Source: RGIG3002 sp964449325 (lineage in GTDB: Bacteria > Bacillota > Clostridia > Lachnospirales > Lachnospiraceae). Taken from it: DNA of 64,000 bases. The position numbers and the translations under genes are program-made. The notes under the pieces are model-generated. The model was not told the origin of the DNA, did no database searches, and saw only the letters and a program-made list of their open reading frames with translations. The stretch spans positions 94,757 through 158,756 of the forward strand of contig CAYUYJ010000004.1 of the NCBI GenBank assembly GCA_964449325.1. The letters run 5' to 3'. Shown in pieces: positions 51,568 through 59,387 of the stretch (positions within the stretch are counted from its first letter, which is position 1; every line of letters begins with the position of its first letter).

Positions 51568-52374
51568 ATGAGTAATTTATATGTTTCGGATTTAGATGGT
51601 ACATTGCTGAGAAGTAACGAAGTAACATCAGAATACACAAATTCTGTGATAAATTCTTTAGTGAATAAAGGAATGATTTTCTCTTATGCCACTGCACGTT
51701 CTTTAATTACGGCTAAAAAAGTGACGAAAGGAATAGAGGCAAAAATTCCGCTGATAGTGTACAATGGAGCATTTGTAATTGACAATATTACAGAGAAGAT
51801 ATTGCTTGCTAATTATTTTGATGATTCCGTTTATACTGTATTGGAAGATTTGTTTAGTCATAATGTGTATCCCATTGTCTATGCTTATATCAATGGCAAG
51901 GAAAGGTTTTCATTTGTATCGGAATTATGTACAAAGGGTATGAATATGTTTCTTGACAGCCGAAAAGGAGACATTCGTACAAATAGAGTTAACTCGCTGC
52001 ACGATTTAAAAGAGGGTGACATTTTTTATATTACCTGTATTGATGAGCCTGAAAAACTTAAGCCGTTGTATGAAAAATACAAAGCCAGATATCACTGTGT
52101 GTATCAGACTGATATTTATACAAACGAACAGTGGTTGGAAATTATGCCGTTAGAAGCATCAAAATCTAATGCAATAAAGCAATTGCAGACAATGTTGGAT
52201 TGTGAAAAGTTAATTGTATTTGGTGATGGTAAAAATGATATAGATATGTTTCAGATAGCTGACGAAAGTTATGCTGTCGAAAATGCACATGAAGATTTAA
52301 AAAAATATGCAACAAAGGTCATTTTATCTAATGATGAAGATGGTGTTGCTAAGTGGCTTGAAGATAATTTCTAA
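51568..52374 (+). CDS. HAD superfamily hydrolase, Cof type
   Basis: A 268-residue HAD IIB phosphatase. Motif I is YVSDLDGTLLRSNE (nucleophile Asp at about residue 7), motif II YATARS, motif III the Lys in EASKSNAIKQLQ and motif IV IVFGDGKNDIDMFQIA. It would dephosphorylate sugar phosphates or a cofactor such as FMN or PLP. AGAAAGGTGA precedes the ATG. It is one of the larger complete genes of the array. Confidence 0.92.
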   Translation: MSNLYVSDLDGTLLRSNEVTSEYTNSVINSLVNKGMIFSYATARSLITAKKVTKGIEAKIPLIVYNGAFVIDNITEKILLANYFDDSVYTVLEDLFSHNVYPIVYAYINGKERFSFVSELCTKGMNMFLDSRKGDIRTNRVNSLHDLKEGDIFYITCIDEPEKLKPLYEKYKARYHCVYQTDIYTNEQWLEIMPLEASKSNAIKQLQTMLDCEKLIVFGDGKNDIDMFQIADESYAVENAHEDLKKYATKVILSNDEDGVAKWLEDNF

Positions 52375-52389
52375 TAATAAACAACAGAA

Positions 52390-52437
52390 AGGTCAATTGT
52401 ATGTGAGCAGAGATAAAGTAAATAAGAATTTGGAGGG
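52390..52437 (+). repeat. cassette repeat tail (copy 13), degenerate
   Basis: GGTCAATTGTATGTGAGCAGAGA and AAGAATTTGGAGGG match the 3' half of copy 14 at 52916. It supplies the ribosome-binding site of the next acetyltransferase. Confidence 0.6.
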
Positions 52438-52445
52438 ATAGTATT

Positions 52446-52907
52446 ATGAAGTTAGTAAGAGCCGGTATTAGCGATTGTGAAAAAATATGGAATATGCAAA
52501 TAAAAGCTTTTGCTGATTTGTTGGAAAAGTATCAAGATTATGAGACGAGTCCCGGAAATGAGGCAAAGGAAAGAATAGAAGTTAAGTTATCACAAGATTT
52601 TACATATTTTTATTACATTTTTGACGATGATAGCCTAGTTGGAGCCATACGGGTTGTCGATAAAAAGGATGGAAGTAGAAAGAGGATTGCACCTATTTTT
52701 ATTATGAAAGAGTTTCGCAATAAGGGATTGGCGCAAAGAGCCTTTTGTGAGATTGAGAAAATTCATGGAGATGACAACTGGAGTCTTGATACTATTCTTC
52801 AAGAAAAAGGAAATTGCCATTTGTATGAAAAAATGGGGTATGTGAAAACGGGAATGGTTGAAAAAATAAATGATAGAATGGATATTGTTTATTACGAAAA
52901 GAATTAA
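52446..52907 (+). CDS. GNAT family N-acetyltransferase
   Basis: A 153-residue protein: LVRAGISDCEKIWNMQIKAF, GAIRVVDKKDGSRKRIAPIF, the acetyl-CoA loop FRNKGLAQRAFCEIEKIHG (about residues 95-113) and LYEKMGYVKTG. GGAGGG lies 8 nt before the ATG. Substrate unknown. Confidence 0.86.
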   Translation: MKLVRAGISDCEKIWNMQIKAFADLLEKYQDYETSPGNEAKERIEVKLSQDFTYFYYIFDDDSLVGAIRVVDKKDGSRKRIAPIFIMKEFRNKGLAQRAFCEIEKIHGDDNWSLDTILQEKGNCHLYEKMGYVKTGMVEKINDRMDIVYYEKN

Positions 52908-52915
52908 ATAAATAA

Positions 52916-53006
52916 GAATTGACCGAGCTCTTTGAGCGGGGGATGACAATTGACCACAAGTCAATTGTATGAGGCAGAGACATAGAAAAATTTGAAGTTG
53001 TGGAGG
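52916..53006 (+). repeat. cassette repeat (copy 14) with substituted hairpin
   Basis: AATTGACCGAG, first hairpin GCTC-TTT-GAGC, and in place of the usual second hairpin a different one, ACAATTGAC-CACAA-GTCAATTGT (9 bp perfect), then ATGAGGCAGAGACATAGAAA and GTGGAGG. The position of the hairpin is kept although its sequence is unrelated. Confidence 0.85.
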
Positions 53007-53011
53007 ATTGC

Positions 53012-53524
53012 ATGAAAATAGAAAAAATAGGAAGAGATGTTTTTGGGGAAATCAATCTGGATGAGTTTAATCGCCAACAGAAAATTACAAGGATATATGT
53101 TAGAAAAGATGAACAGTATGTGCTTGAAGAACAGATGGGTGTGATGGATTGGAGTATTGATAAAAAAAGGGAAGTTGCTCATGACTTAGTTGATGGTAAT
53201 TATATTTCCTATCTTGCACTTGAAGAAGATAGAATTGTTGGCTTTATGAGTCTTGTGAAGGAATTGATATCTGGGCGGATGATTCTTGATTTGATTCAAG
53301 TTGACAAGGAGTTTCGCGGACAGGGAATTGGTCGTATATTATGGGAAAAAGCGGTGGAAGAAGCGCAGTTAAACGGAGCAAAAGAGTTGTACATTTCGGC
53401 TTGCCCATCGGAGGAAACAATCAATTTCTATACAACGATGGGGGCTAGTGTTACTGACAATCCAATTGTATCCATTGCAAATGATGAACCAGACGACCTT
53501 CAGCTTGTTTATCCAATTGTGTAA
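53012..53524 (+). CDS. GNAT family N-acetyltransferase
   Basis: A 170-residue protein. A 55-residue N-terminal region (VFGEINLDEFNRQQKITRIY) precedes the GNAT core, which has DLIQVDKEFRGQGIGRILWE (beta-4 and acetyl-CoA loop, about residues 90-109) and ACPSEETINFYTTMGASVTD. This layout is common in clostridial stand-alone acetyltransferases. GGAGG (53002-53006) from the repeat precedes the ATG. Confidence 0.87.
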   Translation: MKIEKIGRDVFGEINLDEFNRQQKITRIYVRKDEQYVLEEQMGVMDWSIDKKREVAHDLVDGNYISYLALEEDRIVGFMSLVKELISGRMILDLIQVDKEFRGQGIGRILWEKAVEEAQLNGAKELYISACPSEETINFYTTMGASVTDNPIVSIANDEPDDLQLVYPIV

Positions 53525-53525
53525 A

Positions 53526-53556
53526 TTCCAATTGACTGAGCCTTTGAGCGAAGGAG
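53526..53556 (+). repeat. cassette repeat (copy 15), 5' part only
   Basis: TCCAATTGACTGAGCCTTTGAGCGAAGGAG: the start and first hairpin fused directly to a GGAG site before the next gene. The second hairpin and small frame are missing. Confidence 0.75.
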
Positions 53557-53565
53557 TAAAGAATA

Positions 53566-54087
53566 ATGAAAATAGAAACAGACAGACTAATTATTCGTTC
53601 TGTAGAACGTGGGGATGGGACGGTCTATGCCGACATGGCAAAGGATGGAAGTCTTTTGGATGTTGGTTTTGATATTAATTGTGCAGAATGGATGGAGGGC
53701 TGGATTAGTGGGGCAATGCAGAGGGATAAGGTTGACAATCCACAAAATGATTATATAGCATATACAATCTGTTTAAAGAGCAATGGTACTATAATTGGTT
53801 CTGTTGGCTGTTCATATTATGATGATTTAAAGCAAACAGGAATCACGTATTTTATCGGACAAAAGTATAGAGGAAACGGATATGCTGTTGAGAGTGTACA
53901 AGCATATACAAATTATTTTTTTACTCATTATCCAGTTAAGAAACTTATTGCAACAATTAGAGAAGAAAATGTTGCATCATGGAAAACCATTGAAAAGGCT
54001 TCTTTTCAAATGGTTGAAAGAAAAATGTACCAAGACATTAACGATGCTAAAGAAGAACTGTATCGTTTTTATGAAATTACAGTATAA
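53566..54087 (+). CDS. GNAT family N-acetyltransferase (RimJ/RimL-like)
   Basis: A 173-residue protein: IETDRLIIRSVERGDGTVYA, GSVGCSYYDDLKQTGITYF, the acetyl-CoA loop KYRGNGYAVESVQAYTNYF (about residues 103-121) and ENVASWKTIEKASFQMVER. GAAGGAG precedes the ATG. A 3' relic of a second copy is at 51151. Substrate unknown. Confidence 0.88.
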   Translation: MKIETDRLIIRSVERGDGTVYADMAKDGSLLDVGFDINCAEWMEGWISGAMQRDKVDNPQNDYIAYTICLKSNGTIIGSVGCSYYDDLKQTGITYFIGQKYRGNGYAVESVQAYTNYFFTHYPVKKLIATIREENVASWKTIEKASFQMVERKMYQDINDAKEELYRFYEITV

Positions 54088-54114
54088 ACAAAAATCTTTG
54101 TTTATGAGGTGACA

Positions 54115-54585
54115 ATGATAAGAGAAGGGAAAGATAATGCAATGATAAGACATGCAATGACAGAAGATGCTTCCAGGATAGCGGAAATATTGATATTTAC
54201 AAAGCGAATGAATTACAGAAAGATTTTTAAAAATGATAAAGTGTCATTTGGAAAAATGCAGGTCTATCAATTAGCAAAGGATTATATTGATAATCCGGAT
54301 AAATTAGATAATATTTGGGTTTATGATGATGAATTTGTTAAAGGAATGATACATATTGAAGGAACTCAAATTGAAGAATTGTATGTTGATACTTTTTTTG
54401 AAAATCAGGGTATTGGTAGTATTCTTATAGAATTTGCTATTGAACAAATGAAGTGTGATTGTTTATGGGTTCTTGCGAAGAATACCAAAGCAATACAATT
54501 TTATGAAAGACATGGTTTTGTACTTACGGAAGAAAAACAATTTGAAGAAGGTACAACAGAGTGTATTATTCAAATGGAGCGTTAA
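54115..54585 (+). CDS. GNAT family N-acetyltransferase
   Basis: About 156 residues. RHAMTEDASRIAEILIFTKR, IWVYDDEFVKGMIHIE, the acetyl-CoA loop FFENQGIGSILIEFAIEQM (about residues 95-113) and NTKAIQFYERHGFVLTEEKQ are typical. Two starts compete: ATG 54115 after GAGGTG, and ATG 54142 after AAGGGA. Only 27 bp separate it from the previous gene and no repeat lies between. A fragment is duplicated at 51281-51327. Confidence 0.85.
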   Translation: MIREGKDNAMIRHAMTEDASRIAEILIFTKRMNYRKIFKNDKVSFGKMQVYQLAKDYIDNPDKLDNIWVYDDEFVKGMIHIEGTQIEELYVDTFFENQGIGSILIEFAIEQMKCDCLWVLAKNTKAIQFYERHGFVLTEEKQFEEGTTECIIQMER

Positions 54586-54586
54586 C

Positions 54587-54677
54587 TTCCAATTGACCGA
54601 ACTTTTTAGAGCGAAGAAGGCTTCTTGACGGCGGGGCAGAAAGTTGAGGAGAAGATATATAAAAAAATTTGTGGGGC
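54587..54677 (+). repeat. cassette repeat (copy 16)
   Basis: TTCCAATTGACCGAACTTTTTAGAGCGAAG start, eroded second hairpin (CTTCTTGACGGCGGGGCAGAAAG), then GAGAAGATATATAAAAAA and TTTGTGGGGCGAT. It is the last recognisable copy; genes to the right are packed without it. Confidence 0.8.
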
Positions 54678-54683
54678 GATGAT

Positions 54684-55181
54684 ATGGGAAAACTTATTAT
54701 ACTTAGAGGAAATTCAGGTAGTGGAAAAACCACAATTGCCAAAGAATTGCAACGGAAATTTGGCAGGAACACCATGCTTATTTCACAAGATGTAATTAGA
54801 AGAGATATGCTTAAAGTCAAAGATGGAGAAAATACACCTGCATTGCCACTTATGAAAGAGCTTTTAATTTATGGCAGTAACCATAGCGATATTGTTATTT
54901 TAGAAGGCATTATGTATGCAGATTGGTATAAAACCCTGTTTGAGCTGGCTATTCAATTATATGATACAAGAGTATATGCATACTATTTTGACATACCTTT
55001 TGAAGAAACATTAAAACGACACCAAACAAAGCCTAATTGCAATGATTTTGGTGAGGAAGCAATGCGTAGGTGGTGGCGAGAAAAGGATTTTTCTGATGTA
55101 TTAAATGAAGTTAGCATTACATATGAAAGAGATATTGAAAGTATTATTATCGATATTTGTAATACTGTTTTAAACGATTAA
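54684..55181 (+). CDS. P-loop kinase-like protein (AAA_33)
   Basis: A 165-residue protein with Walker A LIILRGNSGSGKTTIAKEL (residues 4-22), SQDVIRRDML, IVILEGIMYADWYKTLFELA and a lid ETLKRHQTKP, RRWWREKD. It is related in type to the P-loop gene at 44402 but not in sequence. Small clostridial kinases of this kind are often annotated as uridine-kinase-like. TGGGGCGAT of the repeat serves as ribosome-binding site for the ATG at 54684. Confidence 0.82.
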   Translation: MGKLIILRGNSGSGKTTIAKELQRKFGRNTMLISQDVIRRDMLKVKDGENTPALPLMKELLIYGSNHSDIVILEGIMYADWYKTLFELAIQLYDTRVYAYYFDIPFEETLKRHQTKPNCNDFGEEAMRRWWREKDFSDVLNEVSITYERDIESIIIDICNTVLND

Positions 55182-55206
55182 ATAAGAATTTGAGGAGGTC
55201 GTGGAT

Positions 55207-55486
55207 ATGACAAATATTGAAATAGTATATCGTTTTTTTAAAGAAGGATATGAAAATAAAAACTACAATTTGGTAATGTCTTATTTAGCAAATGACTATA
55301 TTGACCATAGTCCGGCCGGAGCAAGAGGGAATTCTCAAGCTGTTGAAATATTAAAGATTGTTGATTCCCGCAACAGGTAAAAAGATTCATTTTGAAGTAC
55401 TGGAGAATTTCAAAGTTGTAGGTGGAAAAATAGTTGAATCTTGGGGATATTGGCCGGATAAAGAAATTGAAGAAAAACTTCGATAA
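55207..55486 (+). pseudogene. SnoaL/NTF2-like ester cyclase gene, broken
   Basis: ATG 55207 opens IEIVYRFFKEGYENKNYNLV and LANDYIDHSPAGARGNSQAV, the usual start of SnoaL-like polyketide-cyclase proteins. After ILKIV the frame is lost at 55365. Another frame carries the end, KKIHFEVLENFKVVGGKIVE and WGYWPDKEI, stopping at 55484-55486. The central part of about 50-60 residues is missing, so a deletion removed it and shifted frame. GAGGAGG precedes the ATG. Confidence 0.78.
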
Positions 55487-55502
55487 CTTGGAGGGATTGA
55501 AT

Positions 55503-56129
55503 ATGGATATAGTACCATACTCGAATAAAATTGATGAATATTTAGAAGCTGATGATGTGATTGATTACAGAAATAATTCTATTATGCAGTTAGCAGACTC
55601 ATTATTTCAAAAAGCAAATAATGAGTTGGAGTTTATTAAAATGGCATATGAATTTGTTAGAGATAATATTTCTCATTCAGCAGATATAAAAGAGGATATC
55701 ATTACCTGCGCTGCTTCAGAAGTGCTGGAAGCAGGTCATGGAATTTGCTTTGCAAAATCTCATTTGTTAGCCGCTTTACTCCGTTGTAAATCTATTCCAA
55801 CAGGTTTTTGTTATCAAAAGCTTATTTTAGATGATGAAACAGCACCTATTTTAATATATCATGGGCTTAATGGCGTGTATATTAAAGAATTAGAAAAATG
55901 GATAAGACTTGATGCAAGAGGAAATAGAAAAGATGTGGATGCACAGTTTTCAATAGATAATGAACAACTTGCTTTTCCGGTACGTCCGGAAATGGGAGAA
56001 ATTGATAATTTTACAGTATATCCAAAACCGGACGTAAAAATAATAGAAAAACTAAGAGTAAACAAGACAAGAACAGAACTTTGGGATAACCTCCCTACTG
56101 AACTTGAATATATGGGGAGGGGTTTATGA
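55503..56129 (+). CDS. transglutaminase-like protein
   Basis: A 208-residue protein of the transglutaminase-like superfamily: FIKMAYEFVRDNISHSADIK, AGHGICFAKSHLLAALLRCK with the probable catalytic Cys, IYHGLNGVYIKELEKWIRLD with the His, and DARGN supplying the Asp. Such bacterial proteins act as peptidases or amidases. GGAGGGATT precedes the ATG at 55503. Its stop overlaps the DinB gene by 4 bp. Confidence 0.85.
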   Translation: MDIVPYSNKIDEYLEADDVIDYRNNSIMQLADSLFQKANNELEFIKMAYEFVRDNISHSADIKEDIITCAASEVLEAGHGICFAKSHLLAALLRCKSIPTGFCYQKLILDDETAPILIYHGLNGVYIKELEKWIRLDARGNRKDVDAQFSIDNEQLAFPVRPEMGEIDNFTVYPKPDVKIIEKLRVNKTRTELWDNLPTELEYMGRGL

Positions 56130-56650
56130 ACGAACTTTGTATGATTATAAAAGATATGGTGAAACCGAATTTTCTTAATATAAAAACATCAATACAGGCT
56201 TATAATCGGGATGCTTTGTGTTGTGGCAGTCCTTTATGGAGATGGGCATATCATGCTCTCCATTCTGCAGATAAATGGTTTATTAATCCGACAGAGTATG
56301 AAGAACCATTGTTTCACAAAGAAGGGCTGGATGATCCGGAAAAGCCGTGTGATGTAATACTATCTGATAAAGAGTTATTAGAATATTTAGCGAAAATTGA
56401 AAAAAAGACATATGAGTATTTGGATACTTTATCAGATGAAATGTTATATGAAAAGCCAAATGGATGTCCTTATACAAGAATGGAGTTGGTGTTAAGGCAA
56501 TTTAGACATTTGTCGTTTCATACAGGTATGTTAAATGGACAAACAGCGGTTATGACTAATGAATTTCCTATGTGGGTTTCCGAGACATCAAAATATGTTG
56601 ATGATGGTATTTTATTCGGAAGATACAGAAAAGGGAAGACAATAGTATAG
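56126..56650 (+). CDS. DinB/YfiT-like four-helix protein
   Basis: A 174-residue protein with the DinB-like metal site pattern: His in WRWAYHALHSADKWF and the H-x3-H pair in RQFRHLSFHTGMLNG. These proteins bind a divalent metal in a helical bundle and some transfer thiols such as bacillithiol. GGGGAGGGG precedes the ATG and translation is coupled to the transglutaminase-like gene. Substrate unknown. Confidence 0.85.
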   Translation: MNELCMIIKDMVKPNFLNIKTSIQAYNRDALCCGSPLWRWAYHALHSADKWFINPTEYEEPLFHKEGLDDPEKPCDVILSDKELLEYLAKIEKKTYEYLDTLSDEMLYEKPNGCPYTRMELVLRQFRHLSFHTGMLNGQTAVMTNEFPMWVSETSKYVDDGILFGRYRKGKTIV

Positions 56651-56671
56651 AAACAAATCGTATTTATAGGG

Positions 56672-58231
56672 ATGATGGATAAGCGAAAAAGTATGAATAG
56701 AAATGTTGAAATTGTTATGAAAAGTAAAATACTGGCTATGTGTAAGTCTTTTTTATGGTGCTTTATAATTTTGTTGTTTCCAATTATATCAGGAGTTCTG
56801 GCTGTTATATTATCTTTAGATACCGTTGAAACGTTATTTTTACAAGGAACTTTTATGTTAATATCCCTAATCCCACCTACTGTTTTTGTTATGTGTGGTA
56901 AGTGGCGTTGGAATGATATCGGCTTTTCACAATTTGATTTCGGAAGTTTCAAAAAAAGATTATTTTTTATTCCGGTTCTTTTGATTTTTATTCCGGTAGC
57001 AATGAAAGGGATACATATAAAATCTGCAGGATATGTATTAGGTAGTCTATTTTTATATTTATTTGTAGGAATATCAGAGGAAGTTTACTTTAGGGGGATT
57101 ATACCTCAATTTCTAAAAAAGGAATTTTCGATTAAAGGAACAGTGCTGCTGTCTACCTTTATTTTTGGTATTGGGCATATAGCAACTGCCTTCACCGGAA
57201 GCAATGTATTTGAAATTGCATTAACGGTACTGAATGCTTTTATCTTTGGTTGGTTGGCGATAGAGATGACTATATTGTCCAACAATATTATTCCTGCCAT
57301 TTTGTTGCATTTCTTTTTTGATTTTGAAACAAAAATTGTTGTGATGAATGGTAGAGAATTGATGATTGCGGAAAGTATTCGTGGAGTGCTTATGTTTATG
57401 ATGGCAATTTGGCTTGCAAACGCTTTGAAAATCGGGGAGGATAAAAATGAAACCGGAAAAAAATCTGAAAAAAATATCGTAATACATATTTTGGAATATT
57501 TGCTTTTAGCATTTGGAATCCCTTTGCTGTGCGTATTATTATGCAGGATAAATGAGAATCAAGTGATAAATTTTATATTGTATGGTATCGAAGGGGCATC
57601 TCCGGCAATTGCAGTAATAATCGTAGTACTGGCTCATGATAGAAAAATTGGATTAAAAAAGTATATGTATGACAAGTATATATCCAATTTAAATCTAAAA
57701 AAATGTATACTTGGTTTTTCAGTTCCTTTTTTCCTTTTGACATGTGCTAAAATTGTGGCAGTTATTTGGGGAGATGTATATATTTTCCCTTCTCCGATTA
57801 CAATTCGTAAGATGGTGATTATCTTGTGGGCTCTGGTGGCAGAAGAATTAGGGTGGCGAGGGTATTTACAGGAGAAGCTTGAAAAAATTTTTCCTGACAA
57901 GTATATAGCATTGATTACAGGTATTATTTGGGCTCTATGGCATTATCATTTTATATTATCAGGTTCTATGGATGTGCCTGTTGTAGCTTTTGCATTGGGG
58001 TGCGTGTTTGAAAGTTATGGGTATTTTACAATAACGAAACTGGCAAAAAACAATATTGTTCCGGCAAGCATTTGGCATTTTACAGGGAATATGATGTTTA
58101 ACTTGTATCGATTTGATCCGCAATGGCATAATGGCAATCATACTTTTTACTGGATTGCAACTATATTCTATGCTATAAATATTTTATTGTTTGTTATGCA
58201 TGAAAAAAAAGAATTTAACGAGGATAAATGA
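56672..58231 (+). CDS. two CPBP (CaaX protease-like) domains in one protein
   Basis: A 519-residue membrane protein made of two CPBP glutamic-type intramembrane protease domains. The first (about residues 1-270) has ISEEVYFRGIIPQFL, a later GIGHIATAF and LLHFFFDF. The second (about 275-519) has VAEELGWRGYLQEKLEKIF, IIWALWHYHF and WHFTGNMMF. Each has the EExxxR and two His motifs, so both could be active. CPBP proteins are usually 200-300 residues with one domain, so this is a fusion. The ribosome-binding site (AGGGATG) is poor. Confidence 0.85.
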   Translation: MMDKRKSMNRNVEIVMKSKILAMCKSFLWCFIILLFPIISGVLAVILSLDTVETLFLQGTFMLISLIPPTVFVMCGKWRWNDIGFSQFDFGSFKKRLFFIPVLLIFIPVAMKGIHIKSAGYVLGSLFLYLFVGISEEVYFRGIIPQFLKKEFSIKGTVLLSTFIFGIGHIATAFTGSNVFEIALTVLNAFIFGWLAIEMTILSNNIIPAILLHFFFDFETKIVVMNGRELMIAESIRGVLMFMMAIWLANALKIGEDKNETGKKSEKNIVIHILEYLLLAFGIPLLCVLLCRINENQVINFILYGIEGASPAIAVIIVVLAHDRKIGLKKYMYDKYISNLNLKKCILGFSVPFFLLTCAKIVAVIWGDVYIFPSPITIRKMVIILWALVAEELGWRGYLQEKLEKIFPDKYIALITGIIWALWHYHFILSGSMDVPVVAFALGCVFESYGYFTITKLAKNNIVPASIWHFTGNMMFNLYRFDPQWHNGNHTFYWIATIFYAINILLFVMHEKKEFNEDK

Positions 58232-58668
58232 TGATAGAATTAGAAGAATTAAATGTAGATAATTGGTTGGAAACAATGGAACTTTCTGTTTCAAAAGAAC
58301 AGAAAGAGGTATTTCCGATTCCGAATATATATTGGATTGGTATTAGTAGATATGAGGAAAAAACAACACTATATGCTATAAAAAATGATGAAATAATTGT
58401 TGGGTTGATTGGTATAGGGTACGATGAGGATGGTATATCAGGATATATTAATCCATTGATGGTTGACGAAAAGTATCAAGGAAAAGGGTATTCCAGAGAT
58501 GCAATGATGTTAGCGATTGAAAAGCTGAAAAATGATTATAAGGTTCCTGAAATTCATATAGGACATCGGAAGACAAATACTGTAGCCGGTAAATTATATG
58601 AGAGTTTGGGCTTCATAATTGTCGATGAAGATGAAACTGATTATTTCAGAATGCTTGACTTACGCTAG
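58228..58668 (+). CDS. GNAT family N-acetyltransferase
   Basis: A 146-residue acetyltransferase starting ELEELNVDNWLETMELSVSK, a pattern seen in spermidine-acetyltransferase-like (BltD) enzymes, with ISGYINPLMVDEKYQGKGYS (acetyl-CoA loop at about residues 76-90) and NTVAGKLYESLGF. A polyamine substrate is plausible but not proven. Its ATG overlaps the CPBP stop by 4 bp; ATG 58231 is the alternative. Confidence 0.87.
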   Translation: MMIELEELNVDNWLETMELSVSKEQKEVFPIPNIYWIGISRYEEKTTLYAIKNDEIIVGLIGIGYDEDGISGYINPLMVDEKYQGKGYSRDAMMLAIEKLKNDYKVPEIHIGHRKTNTVAGKLYESLGFIIVDEDETDYFRMLDLR

Positions 58669-58698
58669 ACATAATTAGAATTGGGGGAGGCATTTATC

Positions 58699-59280
58699 AT
58701 GGGAGACAGACCTGCTTTAGATAAAAAAATTGACGGCAAAACTTTTCGTGAATTTTATTATTTGAAAGAGGAGTTAGTAAGTTTTTGTAGAGACAATGGT
58801 TTGCCGGTATCGGGCGGTAAAATAGAATTAACGGATAGAATAGCACATTTTCTTGATACAGGAAAGGTTTTACAGCCTATAACTTCCAAAACGCAAAAAG
58901 GAACGGTAACACCTTTAGAAATTAACCAAGATAGTATTATAGAATCCAATTTTGTCTGTTCTGAAAAGCACAGGGCTTTTTTTAAAGAATGTATAGGAAA
59001 TAGTTTTTCATTCAATGTCGCTTTTCAGAAATGGCTAAAAGATAATTCAGGAAAGACCTATAAAGAGGCAATTGCCGCATATTATGAAATTATTGCAGAT
59101 AAGAAAAAAGGTAAGAGCACTATTGATAAGCAATTTGAATACAATACATATATTCGTGATTTCTTTGCAGATAATAAAGGCAAGACTTTAGAAGAAGCTA
59201 TTAAATGTTGGAAATATAAAAAGAGTTTGCAAGGTCATAATCGTTATGAACCATCAGATTTGATTGTATTACAGCAATAA
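58699..59280 (+). CDS. SAP domain/DUF6434 protein
   Basis: A 193-residue soluble protein. Residues about 10-55 form a SAP-like helix-extended-loop-helix (FREFYYLKEELVSFCRDNGL, SGGKIELTDRIAHFLDTG), and the C-terminal part (FNVAFQKWLKDNSGKTYKEA, FEYNTYIRDFFADNKGKTLE) matches DUF6434. Nucleic-acid binding is possible. GGGGGAGG precedes the ATG at 58699. Confidence 0.82.
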   Translation: MGDRPALDKKIDGKTFREFYYLKEELVSFCRDNGLPVSGGKIELTDRIAHFLDTGKVLQPITSKTQKGTVTPLEINQDSIIESNFVCSEKHRAFFKECIGNSFSFNVAFQKWLKDNSGKTYKEAIAAYYEIIADKKKGKSTIDKQFEYNTYIRDFFADNKGKTLEEAIKCWKYKKSLQGHNRYEPSDLIVLQQ

Positions 59281-59387
59281 ATTCCTATTGTTGAGGTGAA
59301 AATCAATCTACACCGAAAGGAAATATAGCAAATGGAACGATATGTTGCGTAAAAAGGAAAATCAAAAAAGTGAGGAGAGAGAAGAAA

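Noticed and set aside
40630..54677. Canonical integron attC sites
   Set aside because: No GTTRRRY/RYYYAAC core pairs at the repeat ends and no tyrosine integrase in the window. The resemblance is in layout only.
40630..54677. CRISPR array
   Set aside because: The repeats are about 90 bp, diverged and spaced by whole genes; there are no cas genes.
42220..54677. Repeat hairpins as rho-independent terminators
   Set aside because: No T-run follows the stems; they are followed by an A-rich stretch and a ribosome-binding site.
44387..55181. Toxin-antitoxin modules based on the zeta-like P-loop proteins
   Set aside because: Neither P-loop gene has a small antitoxin gene beside it, and their neighbours are unrelated cassettes.
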